64,000 nucleotides of DNA from Fallopia convolvulus (GCA_964016875.1 OZ024722.1:19970576-20034575); one strand, 5' to 3'; positions 33,001-45,890 are shown, numbered from the stretch's first letter. The notes: a model not told the origin generated them from the letters alone. Numbers and translations are program-made.

Positions 33001-36000
33001 AGGTGACATGCCAGTTGCACCTTTGAAACCATCAATGGACATCTTCTCCGTAGGGTCAGTTATTTTGACTTTGCAAGCAGATTTTTATCCCTCAACAAAT
33101 ATTTGTTCGGTCTGACTTTGAATGACCACTAATGGTGGTATTCTTTGTGTGAAAATAATTAATTTTCTGCTTCAAAAAAAAGAATGTTTTTTTTCCAGAT
33201 CTAATATTATGTAGCTGCTGATGACTGTTTTTTTAATAATCTAACTAGCATGATAACAAACACTCAATGTATTCCCTATCCACTATTATAATTTTGAAGA
33301 CTGCTAATTTATCGAGAGTGTAACTTGTTTTAGTGTATGATTACAATTTGTATTGATTCTCTCTTAAAGTTTGCCTCCTCTATGCTTAGCAACTTTGAAC
33401 TGCTATGCCTTTCCCCCCTGTAATCTTATTTATTTGCTTTAGCTTGTTTCTTTTCTACTAGGTGTGTAATCGCAGAACTTTTCCATGAGGGTCAGCCTTT
33501 ATTTGAACTCTCGCAGCTTCTTGCATATCGTAGAGGGCAATATGATCCTAGCCAACATCTTGAGAAGGTAAGGAAAATAAAAGTCAAAGAGTATATAACT
33601 ATATAAGCTTGCGTGCATACATGATTTCAATTTTCAGTAATAAGTCAGTTTCCATGTTTGGTAAATGTTTGAACCCATAGAAGTAGATAAACTATATGGA
33701 CTTGAGATTTCTATATTATCCTTGATTTGATGTAACAATCCTGTTAGCATATGCGGGAGTAATGTTTTTTTTGATGATTATATCTTGAATGGGTATGGTA
33801 ACTCCAGATTCCTGATCCCGGTCTTCGCAAGATGATTCTTCACATGATTCAACTGGATCCAGAATCAAGATTGTCTGCTGAGGGCTATCTTCAGAGTTAT
33901 GCTGGTTCAGTATTCCCCAATTATTTCTCTCCATTTTTGCATAACTTCTATTCATGCCTGAATCCATTGGATTCTGACACAAAGGTAATAAATTTTTGAC
34001 TTGATGAAGAAAGACAGTTAATTTTTGTGGACTTTGCTCAAGAAAAAAAGAAAAAGGTTGTGATCTGCTTGATTAAAAATTTTGCAGGTTGCAGTGTGTC
34101 AGGGTGCCTTTCCTGAAATCCTTAAGCAAATGGCCAGCAGTGGTTTGGGTGAGGGGCTATGTAAAACTGCAGGAACTGTTCAGAGCTCAGGTAGCAAGAC
34201 ATTACAATTAATGGATCGAGAAGAACACAATGGTATCACGAAATCTCCTATCAAGAAGGATGCTTTGTCAAGGGTCTTAGCTGAAGATCAATTTGAGCTT
34301 CTGGGTGATATAAGCTCATTACTCAGGGATGTAAATCACAGTAACCATTTTTGTTCTGACAAGATGCTCCAGCAGAATAACACTGTCAAATCTGAGTATT
34401 TGCAGAATGAAGCCTTGCAATCTCCTAGTCAGCTACTGCAAACCATCTCCAATGTGTTTAAGAAGCGTGAACATGCCTATATGAAAAGGATTACACTCAA
34501 TGATTTAAAGAAATTGATCTCAGAGTATAATAGTGAATCGGATTCTTACAGCATGCCTTTTTTACAATTGCCTCCAGATGGATTGAGCTGTGGAGGTATG
34601 GTTCTCATTACCTCACTGCTTTGTTCTTGCATACGCAATGTCAAGTTTCCACATCTGAGAAGAATATGTATACTTCTTCTGAAGTCATCTTCTTTGTATA
34701 TCGACGATGGAGATCGTCTACAGCGAGTGCTTCCTTATGTCATTGCAATGCTGTCAGATCCAGCGGCAATTGTACGTTGTGCTGCCTTGGAGACTCTATG
34801 TGATATATTGCCACTAGTTCGAGAGTTTCCTCCACGTGATGCAAAAATTTTCCCTGAGTACATTCTTCCAATGCTTTCTATGATTCCTGATGACCCAGAA
34901 GAAAGTGTCCGTATCTGTTATGCCAGCAATCTATCAAAACTTGCACTGACAGCTTATGGGTTCTTAATTCACTCCATTAGATTAACGGAGGCTGGAGTGC
35001 TTGATGAGATGAGTTTGCCAGAGAAATCGACTGCAGTATCTAGTGATGCTCTTGGCCAGGTGCCGAATTTAAATGGCTCCGCACAGCTATTACACCTGAG
35101 AAGATCTATAGCTGAAATTGTTCAGGAACTAGTAATGGGTCCAAAGCAAACTCCTAATATTAGAAGGGCACTCCTGCAGGATATTGGAAGCCTTTGTTGC
35201 TTCTTTGGTCAGAAGCACAGCAATGACTTTCTCTTGCCTATCCTTCCCGCTTTTCTGAATGATAGGGATGAGCAGCTGAGAACACTTTTCTATGAGAAAA
35301 TTGTTCATGTCTGCTTTTTTGTTGGAGAAAGAAGTGTTGAGGAGTATCTATTACCATATATTGAGCAGGCTTTGAGTGATACTACAGAGGGTGTTATGGT
35401 GAATGCGTTGGATTGCCTGGCTGTACTCTGTAAGGATGGTTTCTTGAGAAAAAGAGTGCTAATAGAAATGATAGGGCATGCATTTCCTTTGTTGTGTTAC
35501 CCTAGTGAATGGGTGAGAAGATCTGCAGTGTCCTTTATTGTTGCTAGCAGTGAGAGGTTAGGAGCAGTAGACTCGTATGTCTATCTTTCTCCCTTTATTC
35601 GGCCTTTTGTCCGCCGTCAGCCAGCATCCCTGACTTCAGAGAAAGCTTTGCTTTCATGTCTAAAGCCTCCTGTCTCAAGGCAAATATTTTACCAAATTTT
35701 AGAAAGTGCCAGAAGTTCAGACATGTTGGAGAGGCAGAGAATGATTTGGTACAATCCATCAGCACTTCCTAAGCAGTTAGACAACACGGAGTTTTTGAAA
35801 AGAGGTGTCGAGGAGCTGCTGTCATTGAAGAATTGGCCTGACATGCAACAAGAAACGCAAAATGAGAAAGGCATGGTGCATTCAGAGCATCATCTGGAAA
35901 TGACAGATCGTAATGATACTGATGCTAAGTTAAAAGCAATTGGAGGCTATTTGTCTAGTGGTAGCAGCATGCTGGAAAGCCGTGATCATCTTTCTTCAGA

Positions 36001-38551
36001 AAAGCTACATTTCTCTGGTTTGATATCCCCTCAAATTAATGGTATGAGTGGTTTTTTCCGAAACAGGTCTTCTGAAAATATACCTTTATACTCTTTCTGT
36101 ATGGAACAAGAAGCAGTACAAAATCCTCAAGCAGCATCTGATTCTCCACTTCAGCTAAATGCCCTCACGACAGGCTCATCGTTTTCACCTTGGATAGATC
36201 CAGCCAACAAATCATTGGGTTTGGCTAGTTCAGTTCCTGCCCCTAAGCTTGTTTCTGGGTCGTTCAGCATTAATAGTGGCTCTAAGCTGTTCCACAGAGT
36301 GGTACATGAACCAGATGGTAGAGAAAGTGATCAAGTCTCTTCTATAAGCAGCAAGTTTCAAGATGTAGGGTTATCTAGCTCCTTAAATGGTAGTTTAATG
36401 TCATCCAGAGAAGGCTCATCCTCAAGTGATACAACACGGTCGCCGTCTCTCTCAATGACATCCTCAGTGCCTGATTCAGGGTGGAGGCCACGTGGGGTGT
36501 TGGTTGCACATCTTCAGGAGCACCGCTCTGCTGTCAATGATATTGCTGTTTCAGCTGACAACAGCTTTTTTGTGAGTGCGTCTGATGATTCAACGGTAAA
36601 AGTGTGGGATTCAAGAAAATTGGAAAGAGATATATCATTTAGATCAAGGCTGACCTACCCGCTTGAGGGACGCAGAGCACTATGTGCAGCAATGCTGCGG
36701 ACCTCTGCTCAAGTAGTTGTCGGTTCATGTGATGGGAAGATTCACATGTTCTCTATTGATTATATATCTAGAGGACTAGGCAGTGTTGTTGAGAAGTATT
36801 CAGGTATTGCAGATGTCAAGAAGAAGGAGGTTGGAGAAGGTGCAATTATCACTATAGTGAATTACTATGGTGATGGCTCCCCTAGTCAGACACTAATGTA
36901 CAGCACCCAGAATTTCGGGATTCATCTGTGGGATACTCGTAGTAATTCTAGTTCATGGACCTTAAAAGCTATTCCGGAAGAGGGTTATGTTTCTACGTTG
37001 GTGACTGATCCATGTGGGAATTGGTTTGTGTCTGGGTCTTCCAGGGGCAGGCTAACTCTTTGGGATCTGAGGTTCCTGATTCCTGTTAATTCGTGGGAGT
37101 ATCCTCGCCCATGTCCTATAGAAAAGATGTGTCTCTTTGTTCCTCCTCAAAACTCATCCTTTTCTGCTACGGCTAGGCCTCTTGTATATGTTGCTGCTGG
37201 TTGTAGTGAAGTATCCCTATGGAATGCAGAGAATGGGAGCTGTCACCAGGTAAATACTAAATGCTACCTCCATTCATGATTCATCAATATTTGTTAAAGA
37301 ATATTTGTCCTTCTACATCTTTTGGACAATATCTTCCAAATTTACCCCTTGCATTCAATGAAGAGAAACTAAGTTCATACTAATTGCATTCCAAATGTGA
37401 GAAATTAAACCTTGAATTAAGGTCAGTTTCTTATAATCTTGAACTTCCTTAATATGTGTGTCCAACTCTAAAAGGACAAACATTAATGAACGGGGGAGTA
37501 TGTTTCTTTATGATGCTTCATAGTAGCAAAGTTGAACATGTTTTTTTGAATAATATAGTTCTGTTAGCTTCCTTGTGCCCAAGACTCTTTAAGTCTTCAT
37601 CTTTCCTTTTCTTTTCTTTTTGAGCAGGTTTTTAGAGTGCTGAGCAATGACAGTGATGCTGAATTGCCTGATTCACCTTGGGCTTTGACTAGACCAGCAA
37701 ATAAAGCGAATCCCAAACCAGATCCAAGAAGAAATATCAATCCCAAGTATAGAGTTGATGAGCTTAATGAGCCCCCTCCTCGCATCTCTGGTATTCGTTC
37801 TTTGCTTCCTCTACCTGGGGGAGATCTATTAACTGGGGGAACCGACTTGAAAATTCGTCGGTGGGACCATTGCAGGCAATCTCCTGACTTCTTGCCTACT
37901 TCTTGTGCTTTATATAATCTGAAAGTAGTGTATAATTCTAACCCATTTCTCTTCTTTCCCTGGCTTGCAGACCTGAGCGGAGTTATCGCATATGTGGGCC
38001 AACTATGAAAGCAATTGGCAACGATGACACTTATGAAATTAAATCTGTGTACGGGGTACAAGTGGTTCAGGTAGGTTAAAATGATTCGGCATTTTTCTTA
38101 ATAACTGTTTTGAGATATAGACTTGTTTGTTTGACCCAAGATTTTGATAATGATTGCAAAGATTTTTCTAATACAAAAAACTTCTCATTTTTCTGGATAT
38201 ATAGAGGCTAGTAGTTCCTGTTTGCATGGGCACAAATAGCTATGGCCGAGTCACCTATTACTCCTCTTGAAAATATAATTCATATACTTTTACATGTCTG
38301 CTAAAATGTACCAATAAAGCAATTGCTAAATTTGAAACATCCGAAGTAAATGCTTTACTACTCGGCTTCTGTAGGAGGCGAGGAGGCAACCTCTGACAAC
38401 CAAACTGACAGCAAAAGAAGTTCTGGCTGCTGCTGCTACTGATCCTGCTGGCTGCCACCGTGATTCCGTCGTCTCTCTGGCCTGTGTCAAGTTGAACCAG
38501 AGGTTCTTGATATCCAGCAGTAGAGATGGTGCCATTAAGGTATGGAAGTGA
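30081..38551 (+). CDS. VPS15: VPS15, phosphoinositide 3-kinase regulatory subunit 4, eleven exons
   Basis: VPS15 is the scaffold of the VPS34 class III PI3-kinase complex, acting on endosomes, vacuole membrane and autophagosome precursors. Exons: 30081-30353, 30445-30567, 30657-30702, 30819-30979, 32984-33054, 33462-33567, 33808-33984, 34088-37249, 37628-37875, 37971-38070 and 38375-38551. They total 1547 aa, near the family's usual 1500. The N-terminus MGNKIA fits myristoylation at Gly2. Residues about 25-310 are the atypical kinase domain (GRGRFLKS, VIVKVYF, CHGDIKCENV, LADFASF). HEAT-like repeats lie at about 520-860 (LPYVIAMLSDPAAIVRCAALE). WD40 repeats run from about 1127 to the end (SASDDSTVKVWD, SSRDGAIKVWK). 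The reading is fully open once spliced. Intron 9 (37876-37970) starts GC. Confidence 0.95.
30980..32983 (+). other. large intron 4 of VPS15
   Basis: A 2.0-kb intron with GT-AG ends that has accumulated transposon sequence: a PIF-like element at 31638-32591 and the right end of a Stowaway-type MITE near 32811-32822 (TTGGAGGGAGTA). No coding sequence is seen. Confidence 0.8.
31635..32594. mobile_element. PIF/Harbinger-like element in VPS15 intron 4
   Basis: TTA flanks the element at 31635-31637 and 32592-32594. The ends GGGCTCGTTCGGTA and, in inverse, GGCTCTATTCAGTA are similar terminal repeats. The 954-bp interior has GATATC/TATGGGTAT words in its left third and no transposase frame. The TTA duplication and the ends fit Tourist/PIF elements; it could also be a composite of two MITEs. 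Confidence 0.5.
37265..37500. mobile_element. Stowaway-like MITE in VPS15 intron 8
   Basis: The left end reads TACCTCCATTCATGATTCAT, and the right end in inverse TACTCCCCCGTTCATTAATG, with TA at both edges. The 236 bp between are AT-rich with GTCC words near both arms. Stowaway MITEs end TACTCCCTCCRTTC and duplicate TA. It lies wholly between exons 8 and 9. Confidence 0.72.
37876..37970 (+). other. GC-AG intron 9 of VPS15
   Basis: Joining ...RRWDHC to RPERSYRICGP in frame requires the donor CAG|GCAATC and the acceptor TTGCAG|ACC. I see no GT donor nearby that keeps the protein. Confidence 0.65.
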
Positions 38552-39209
38552 ATGGCCTGGTGGTTATGTTCAAGAGAACGGTGTACATACTCCTCAATTC
38601 TAGGTAAAATTAATAGTTTGTATATTATTATTATATTCCCACAGTTTATTAGAGCAAAATGTTTCAGTTTTAGTTAATCAACTACTTCACCAATTTGCTT
38701 GCGTAGTTGCCTAAAACTGAATTCTGTCATGTGCTATCTGTATAGCAATTTAAAAGCATACTAGGATAATAATAGGTAGGAAGTAAGAACTATAAGCCCA
38801 ACTTCATGTGCCTAAGTTGTCCTTATTTTATAATTTGACAATATTGGAATTACCTTTGTACATGACTAATTTGGTATGGAAGTTGTTTTCATCATATTTT
38901 CAAGATGCTTGGTGGTCGTATATGGTAATGTTTCTCTAACTTGTCTTTCCTGTTCAATGTACCTTTGTCTAAGCTGCTGTTTATGTTATTGGAAATTGCA
39001 CCTTTTGAAATTTTTATATGCAAATTCTCTTTATTTATTGGCTTAAAATGAGATGTGTACTTGATAAATTGTAAATTTGAGAAATGGTTAGTTTAGCTTA
39101 AGTAAAAACTTTGTAAGATGAACTAGGTTACTAATTTAATGAAAATGAGACATAAACCTTGAAGTTATAATAATAATACTTATTTTGTAGGATTGTTAGA
39201 ATCGTTTGT
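38552..39209 (+). other. 3' flank of VPS15
   Basis: AT-rich presumed 3' UTR and intergenic DNA. No gene, hairpin or repeat stands out. Confidence 0.5.
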
Positions 39210-39790
39210 CATTTTGTCGGATCGTTAGAATACACAACATGTATGCGTAGGAAAAATAGAACGATAACAATGTTTGAGCTAAAGCCTTTGCCTGTGGATG
39301 AGGAGGCCTTGGTGGAATTCAAGTATGAGATGGGGTCCAGCCTTTCGAGCTTACACGCTGAGACTCTTGAAAAGCACAGAGAGTGCTGTAGCAGGATTGG
39401 ATGGCCTCACATTGACAATCATTAAGTTAGTACAAGCAAGCACTCAATGAAATTCAGGAGGAGAGCTCCGATGCACTGAATAATGAATGGATGAGAGAGT
39501 TAAGCTGAATTGACGACAATGCCAGTCAAACCACGACCAACGGAGGGAGGAGGAGGAGCCATTAGATGGGTTCAAATATAACTACAAGAATCTGAAACTC
39601 TGAAAGAGGAGACCAGATCCTGTTATCTGTTTTGTGCTTTATACCCACAGTCCACAGAATCATCTCATTGATAGCGAAGAGCTGATAGAGTACTGGATGT
39701 GAGAGGGTTTGCTAGGTAAGATTGAGACAAAGGAAAAAACCATGAGAAAGGGAGATGAATCATCATACTCATCAGCATAGAAGCATTGGA
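39210..39790 (+). pseudogene. NB-ARC (CC-NBS-LRR) resistance-gene relic
   Basis: Broken frames read like the distal NB-ARC of a coiled-coil NLR. 39243-39422 gives a tract with FELKPLPVDEEALVEFKYEMG, the position of the usual 'PL..EEAW.LF' motif, then AETLEKHRECCSRIGWP in place of the GLPLA region. 39440-39510 gives ALNNEWMRELS, as in the 'W..AL..L' segment. 39560-39720 gives a YNYKNL...DPVICFVLY tract followed by LIDSEELIEYWM, then a TGA, EGLLGKIETKEK, the ARC2 'EELI.YW..EGLL' motif. Stops (39423, 39505 and about 39700) and frame changes make it non-functional. The P-loop and LRR are absent. It is a fragment only. Confidence 0.7.
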
Positions 39791-41470
39791 CCTATAATGG
39801 GTCGATTAACTGAAAACCCCTGTACATATTGAAGATAACCACCTATATAATACAAAATTACTGAAAATCACCCATATCACGTCCTTTGTTAACCAAACAC
39901 CACCCAACCCCACTTTTCCGTTAAAAAAATCCGTAAAATGCATAAAATACAACAATACCCATCCGATTTATATTATATTTTAACTTTATTTTAGTTAATG
40001 AACAAGGAAAAATAATTATCAAAAAACATAAGCCCACCCCTGCAGCTAAGGACCGAAAAAACGAACAGAAAAACCTAAAAAACGATCACTTTTTTTGTTT
40101 AACCATATCGAGAAGATGAAAAAAAAATTGATATGAAAAAAAATCTGGTTATGGTTAATCAAACGATACTTTTAACAATTTATTGATAAGATTATAAATA
40201 TTTTTACGGTCGGTTTATCGATACCATGTGTTATATGTTTTTTTGAAAGAGAGCAATCTATCTAAGTTGTCTTAGTGTGTAATGAATATCTTTTAATAAA
40301 AGAACAAAGCAACAGGTTCAAGTTCAAATCCCACAGATTATAATTCTATTTTTTTCTCTTTCGTATTTATTTTTTAGACTAAAGCCTGAGCAAACCTAAT
40401 TTACAATTACTCGTTACATATTCACGTAGTCACGCCGCCCCCTTCCTTCACTTGTTTAGGCTTTAGTTCTTCATTGAGTTCTTCTCCTTCTCCGGTCACC
40501 TTCTTCTCCAATCACCTCTTCCGTCGGTCTGTCACCTTCATCCGTCAGGTCTTGTCAATTCGCCACCTTTCCTGTAGTGTTGGGAGCATCAACCAACAAT
40601 CGACACTTCGACGACCCTACTTCGGCCCTCCGACTTCTTCTCGTCGATAGCAAACTCGAATTTAGCCCTCCGACTTCTTCTCACCGACAATACTACGATA
40701 GATTATTTTTTACATTAAAAATAGCTTATATCTTTGTAAAACAAGGTATAAAATATGATTTTTTTTTAAAAGTTAAAATTTCTTCTAAAAGTCGGCTAAC
40801 CGATTAATCGTACAAAATATCACGGCTAACCAATATCGCTTAATCGACAACCAATGATACAATTATGTCTAGTTATTCGAAACTTAAGTTAACCAACTGT
40901 GCTCCCTTCCTCCCTCCCCTCTTCAATTCCCCCTCTTCCCCTTCTTCAAGCCTCAAATTTTGATGATTTGGATCATGAAATTAAAGTTTGAATTATAATT
41001 GATGTAGACTTGTATTATAATTTATTAATGGTATGGTTAAGTTGTGTGGCTTTGAGAAATGTGTAAAAGCCTCAATTTTAGTTTGCAAAATAATACTCTA
41101 ACCTATTAGTACTGCCAATTGCTTGAATACATGACAAATTTGCTACATTAGTACATAGGTCCAGTAGTGGTGGTGAGATTTTTGGTTGGCGGAGTGAAGG
41201 TGGAGGACATGGAGGTTGGCGGTGGAGCAATTGCTTTGAGTAGAGTAGGGGAAAACAAGGAGAGAGAAACAAGAAAAAGATTGAATGAAAGCTTACTAGC
41301 AGAAGGGAGATGGAGTCGGTGAGTCATGATGGTGAGTTCTGCCGTTCTGGTGGCGGGTGATTTACAAGTCAGAGAGAGATGGTGGCTATACTATACACCT
41401 TGAGGTTCTGCCAGCAATGGCGGAGCAAATCTATGCCCCCACTGAGATTTTCAAAAAAAAAAATTTTAAA
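39791..41470. other. intergenic, transposon-like debris
   Basis: No gene found. 39807-39960 (repeated ACCACC/CACCCA words with ATATAA) resembles one arm of a MITE of the kind at 29102. 40790-40870 has GGCTAACCGATTAATCG words. 40440-40700 is CT-rich, with the segment CCCTCCGACTTCTTCTC repeated near 40627 and 40665. Confidence 0.5.
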
Positions 41471-41816
41471 ATCTATCTATATATTACTATAAAATAGAAA
41501 AATATGGACAATTAATGACTCATTCAAAAGGCTTAAATATTTATTTCTAATTTTTTCTAATCAATCTATTTATCTATCTTCTATAAAAAATATAAGAGAA
41601 GTTTTATGAGAATGAATGCCCATAATATACACAATTGTAACATGCATATTAAAGTTTAGATCAAATTAATTACTTTATAATAATATCAAATTCTAAACAC
41701 CTTTTAATATTCCTACACCTCCAACATTTCTAATATAAAAAGTCACACCATCCTCTCAATATTTACACTCAAATACACACATGTAATATCTCTTATCCAC
41801 ATACATGTTCACAACA
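41471..41816 (+). repeat. Helitron-type 5'-end repeat, copy 1 (diverged)
   Basis: The interval starts ATCTATCTATATATTACTAT and ends near ACATACATGTTCACAACAA. Its 3' half (CTCCAACATTTCTAATATAAAA) aligns with the copies beginning at 42549 and 42965. Confidence 0.5.
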
Positions 41817-42548
41817 AAGTGAAAGAATGATAGATTGGTGGAAAGCTTTGAAGAATTTACAAGAAGTTGGGTTGATAGCGGCGAGGAAGAAGCGAATATG
41901 TTGATGCGGATAGGTAAATGCCTAAGAACAATTGTCATTTCCTTTCGAAGGTGAATATTAATTTGGACAACTCCAAATTTGGTAGCATATCGAAGAAAAT
42001 TATATATATAAGTGCATAATTCTTGGATAATGTATATCTTTCTTCTTTGTTTAATGTAACATATTTAAATATATTCATTTTTCTTTCATGATTGAGCATA
42101 CAAATTTATTTCTAAATGATTGCAAAATACAAATTCTCATATTCACATTTCATCAATTTCACATTTCACATTTCATCAAATGTAGAAGAATGAAGAGAAT
42201 CATGGGTGAAGAGCCTTAACCCTTAGGAAGAGGAGTTCTACAACTTTTAAAAAAAAAAAAATTGTGACAAGTGACTAGGTGATATAATTTCAACATTTTA
42301 GATATCAAAGTACTACACAATATATCCAACTTTTACAAAAGACGCATTAGATGGTTGGACAAAATAATTTTTAATAACATAGTGAGAAAATCCAATAAAC
42401 AAATAATTGTAACAAAAAATTCAAAAATAAATATCTTATGAACATTTACTTTTGAGTTCTATTTTAATATACTAAAATCTATCAAATATATTATTATTCT
42501 TTATAAATTTTCTCCATCTTAGATGTTAAGTAGATTATGTGACTTTTC

Positions 42549-42964
42549 TATTACCCTACTAAAAATCTTCTATCTATCTATCTATACTATAAAGAATAAA
42601 ATTTCGATTATTTATGACTAATTCTACTAATTAAATATAGAGTGTTCAATTCTACAATTAAGCTAAGAAGACCAAGAGTCAATCTACAAATAAAGCTTAT
42701 TATACAATAATCTAAGAAATATTCTTAAAAAAAGACTGTTGATATAACATTTTGGGTAACAATAATCCTTTATAGCCATTAATTTCTCTAATTAATTGGA
42801 TACATATTAAAGACCTCAAACTTTTTCATTTCTAACCAACCTTTCATATTTCTAAACCTCCAACTTTTCTAATATAAAAGGCCACATCACCTACTTCATA
42901 TTGTCACCCAAATATTCATATGGAATATGCCAATATCTCCTATCCTCATACATGTTCACAACAA
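42549..42964 (+). repeat. Helitron-type 5'-end repeat, copy 2
   Basis: The interval starts TCTATCTATACTATAAAGAA and ends ACATGTTCACAACA. It is a direct tandem neighbour of copy 3 with clear identity throughout (TTATTTATGA, AAGACCAAGAG, CTTATTATACAATAAT). TC followed by an A/T run and AAAG is the Helitron-type left end. Confidence 0.65.
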
Positions 42965-43208
42965 TCTATATATCTATCTCTATATACTATAAAGATTAAA
43001 TTTTGGTTATTTATGAATAATTCTACTAACTAAATGTAGAGAGTTCAAATTTACAACTAAGATAATAAGACCAAGAGCCAATCTATAAATAAGGCTTATT
43101 ATACAATAATCCAAGAAATGTTCTTAAAAAAAAACTTTTGACCTACCATTTTGTGTAACAATAACTCTTTTGGAGCCATTAATTTCTATAATTAAATGGA
43201 TACCTATT

Positions 43209-45866
43209 TGTAACACCCCCTCCCTATTGTACTTGAGGTGTTACCGCCAGTAACCCTAATTAGTCCTAATCCAAGGTTACCCAAGGCTGTAAAACTTATA
43301 ATCACAACAAGTATTACAACACTTTATTACAAACCATAGTATGACTTCCTTCCATACACAAAATCCTAACCACAACTTGGGCAAAAGTAAAATATTTACA
43401 ACAAACTTGTTTTTCTTCAAGCGACCACTTTCAAAACCTTTTTACATTCTAAACTCCTTGGCTAGCCTTCTCTTCGCGGATTAACTTCTTTAGTAGCTGA
43501 TGCGTCGTATACAGACGGTGGCACCAGCCGACCATGCAATTGAATAAGGTGGTCGAATTAGTCTAATGAAAGACTAAGCAAGTGGAGAAAATGTCTGGTT
43601 CCTATGGTAGTGACTAAACATATTGGCATCGAAATCCGAATGACACCCGGTCGATGATCCAACAGTTAGCAGTCCCATAGCGGATAAGAAATGAGGCATG
43701 CATAATCAAAAGATAGGACACCACAACTTGCGGTTCCATTATGAAACATGAACAATTGTTGGGAACTTATATTAATCACACAATATTTTTAAAAGCCTTC
43801 ATCGACTAATCAGATTGACTTAATCAGAGTTTGATTAAGAATCATTCATAACCGGGAGTAAGAATGGTTATCGAATAGACTAACCATTCAGGTGCATTAA
43901 TGTGCCTAACGCACTTATCTTTCATTACTTTCAAACTGTGCATTTGTATCATTTAGTAGTTTTTACATAAATCGGCCAACAACCGAGATCAGAGGGTCTA
44001 TTTCATCCATGATCATTTATCTATGCTCGGCCAATAACCGAGATTCGGCCAACAACCGAGATCAGAAGTCCATTTCATTCACGGTTCTTTAAATGTATAT
44101 GCTCGGCTAAAAACTGAGATACGGCCAACAACCGAGATCAGGGAGCCTATTTCATCCATGATCATTTATCCTTGAACTATTCTACTTCACAATAATGTCT
44201 CAGCATGAGACGACTAACACAAAAGGTCACAAACAACGAACCTAAATTCAGTTCTAGCGCAAAACTGAATAAATAACATGGTCATTAATTCTAACAATTA
44301 TAATATCCTATCTTATTTTGTTAAGCAAACAAGTTGTTCCCAACACAAATATTAAATGGGATTCAATTCCTCATTTAATAACAATAATGCAAGAGAGAAT
44401 CGTCCACTTGCCTTATAAGGTGTGCTTTACGCTCTCAGCGATTCCAACAGAAATCTTTATCTGCCTTCTGCCAATTATAACAACAGATTCTTCAACCACA
44501 AGCTCATGGATACAATTCTTAGTTGTATAATCCAATTCTACAACTTCCTAATCGATAAACGATTTGATTTCCGAATATCGATATATATATATATAAATCC
44601 TTAGTTTTCATGCTTCAAGGAGCCATCTTGGCGGAATTATAACTAATTATCCGCTTCACTTTTGAAACAATTTTCTAAATAAATTTTTTTCATTAGTAGC
44701 AGTTCTACAAGATTACAAAATCTCAGATCAAACGGATTAACAACGAATCCCGAGTAATTATCCGAAGTCCTTTACCTGACAATCGATTGTCTAAACTTGT
44801 CTTCGCTATAAGTAATAATCCAGACGTCCGTTTCTCGAGCGGTTTGAACCTGTGGAACCGTATCAACGTCAAGATTATAAAAACCATAAATTTACTTAGC
44901 AAAGCGGACCCGAAAGGTCCTTTCGGGGGCTCCGTAACCACCCCACTAATTAATTTCGAGCGTTAATACCTTCACTCGAACTTCGAGCTTGTTCGGCTCG
45001 ATGGTGGTTCGACCCAAGGACCCGAGGGTGGCGGTGTGGTGTCCGGTGGCAACCCCTGGTGGTGGGTGGTGGTCGGCGAGCTGCTGTTCGCCGGCGGCGG
45101 GGCAGCGAGGCAGAAGAGGAAGCCGAAGATGAAGTTCGAATTCTTTCCTCGAGTCCGACGTCGTCCTGATTCTTTCTCCCTGGTTTCCGCTTCCACTGCT
45201 GGCTTCACACAAACAAGAGGAGGAGATGAGGGTGGTGGCTGGCAAGGTGGTGGCAAGGTGGTGGCAATGAAATCGCCGACAGTGGAGGTTCGAATTCGAT
45301 CGCCCGAGTTTGTCGTCCCGTACGACTCTCTCTCTCTCTCGGTTTTGATTTGAAAGGGAAGGAGAAGGGGATAGACTTTGACAAGTCAAAGAGATGAACT
45401 TGCATAAATCCTATCTCCCAATACGTAGGTGTTAAGCAAGAGACGGTCAAATGAAATTTTCCGTCCCGGAACGGGACTCGCGTTAAAGCGGTAAAATTAT
45501 GTACCTCGGGTGGAAAAACTCACTAAACGAAAAACGTCCCGTAAATTATGTAGACCAATAAAACCAATTTTCCATGATTTTATCTTGCTACCCTCAATTT
45601 TTAAGGCTTCCGTTTCGTATTTTACATTCCTTCCGGTACATAATTAAAAAGACGGCTTATCCAATAAATATTCTTTTTCCACTGAAAAATCCTAGAATTC
45701 ACACCAATCCATAAAATCATTTCTTTGTGATTTTAGGATATCACCAAGAATTTTCTAGGATTTAATCTCCAACAAAAATATTGAATTAAGCGTTAAAACG
45801 GACAAAAAGGTTAAAAAGATATTCGAGAAAAATTCGAAAATATCCTTAAAAACCGCAGCTATTACA
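43209..45866 (-). repeat. 3' LTR of the Tekay element
   Basis: 2658 bp, beginning TGTAACACCCCCTCC and ending AGCTATTACA on the plus strand, i.e. TG...CA ends. It holds a GGTGGTGG-rich stretch at 45000-45270 and a subrepeat block at about 43970-44165. ORFs predicted in it (45036-45353 and its antisense) are repeated in the other LTR and look non-coding. Confidence 0.95.
43973..44165. repeat. LTR subrepeats (CGGCCAACAACCGAGAT)
   Basis: The words CGGCCAACAACCGAGATC, CGGCCAATAACCGAGATT and CGGCTAAAAACTGAGATA recur five times with TTTCATCCATGATCATTTAT between. The same block lies at about 52627-52815 in the other LTR. Each word contains an imperfect CGG...CCG dyad. Confidence 0.75.
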
Positions 45867-45890
45867 TTAGTACCCCCTTAAAAATGGTTT
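45867..45890 (-). other. polypurine tract of the Tekay element
   Basis: The minus strand reads TTTTTAAGGGGGTACTAA directly against the 3' LTR. A second AAGGGGGTACTA copy lies about 100 bp upstream (near 45975-45987). Confidence 0.7.

Noticed and set aside
40305..40345. B-box-like GTTCAAATCCC, possible SINE
   Set aside because: An isolated motif without an A box or element ends.
44946..45389. ORFs within the Tekay LTR (minus 44946-45389 and plus 45036-45353, repeated at 53600-54102)
   Set aside because: They arise from a GGTGGTGG-rich LTR stretch, open in several frames at once, duplicated in both LTRs, and no domain is seen.
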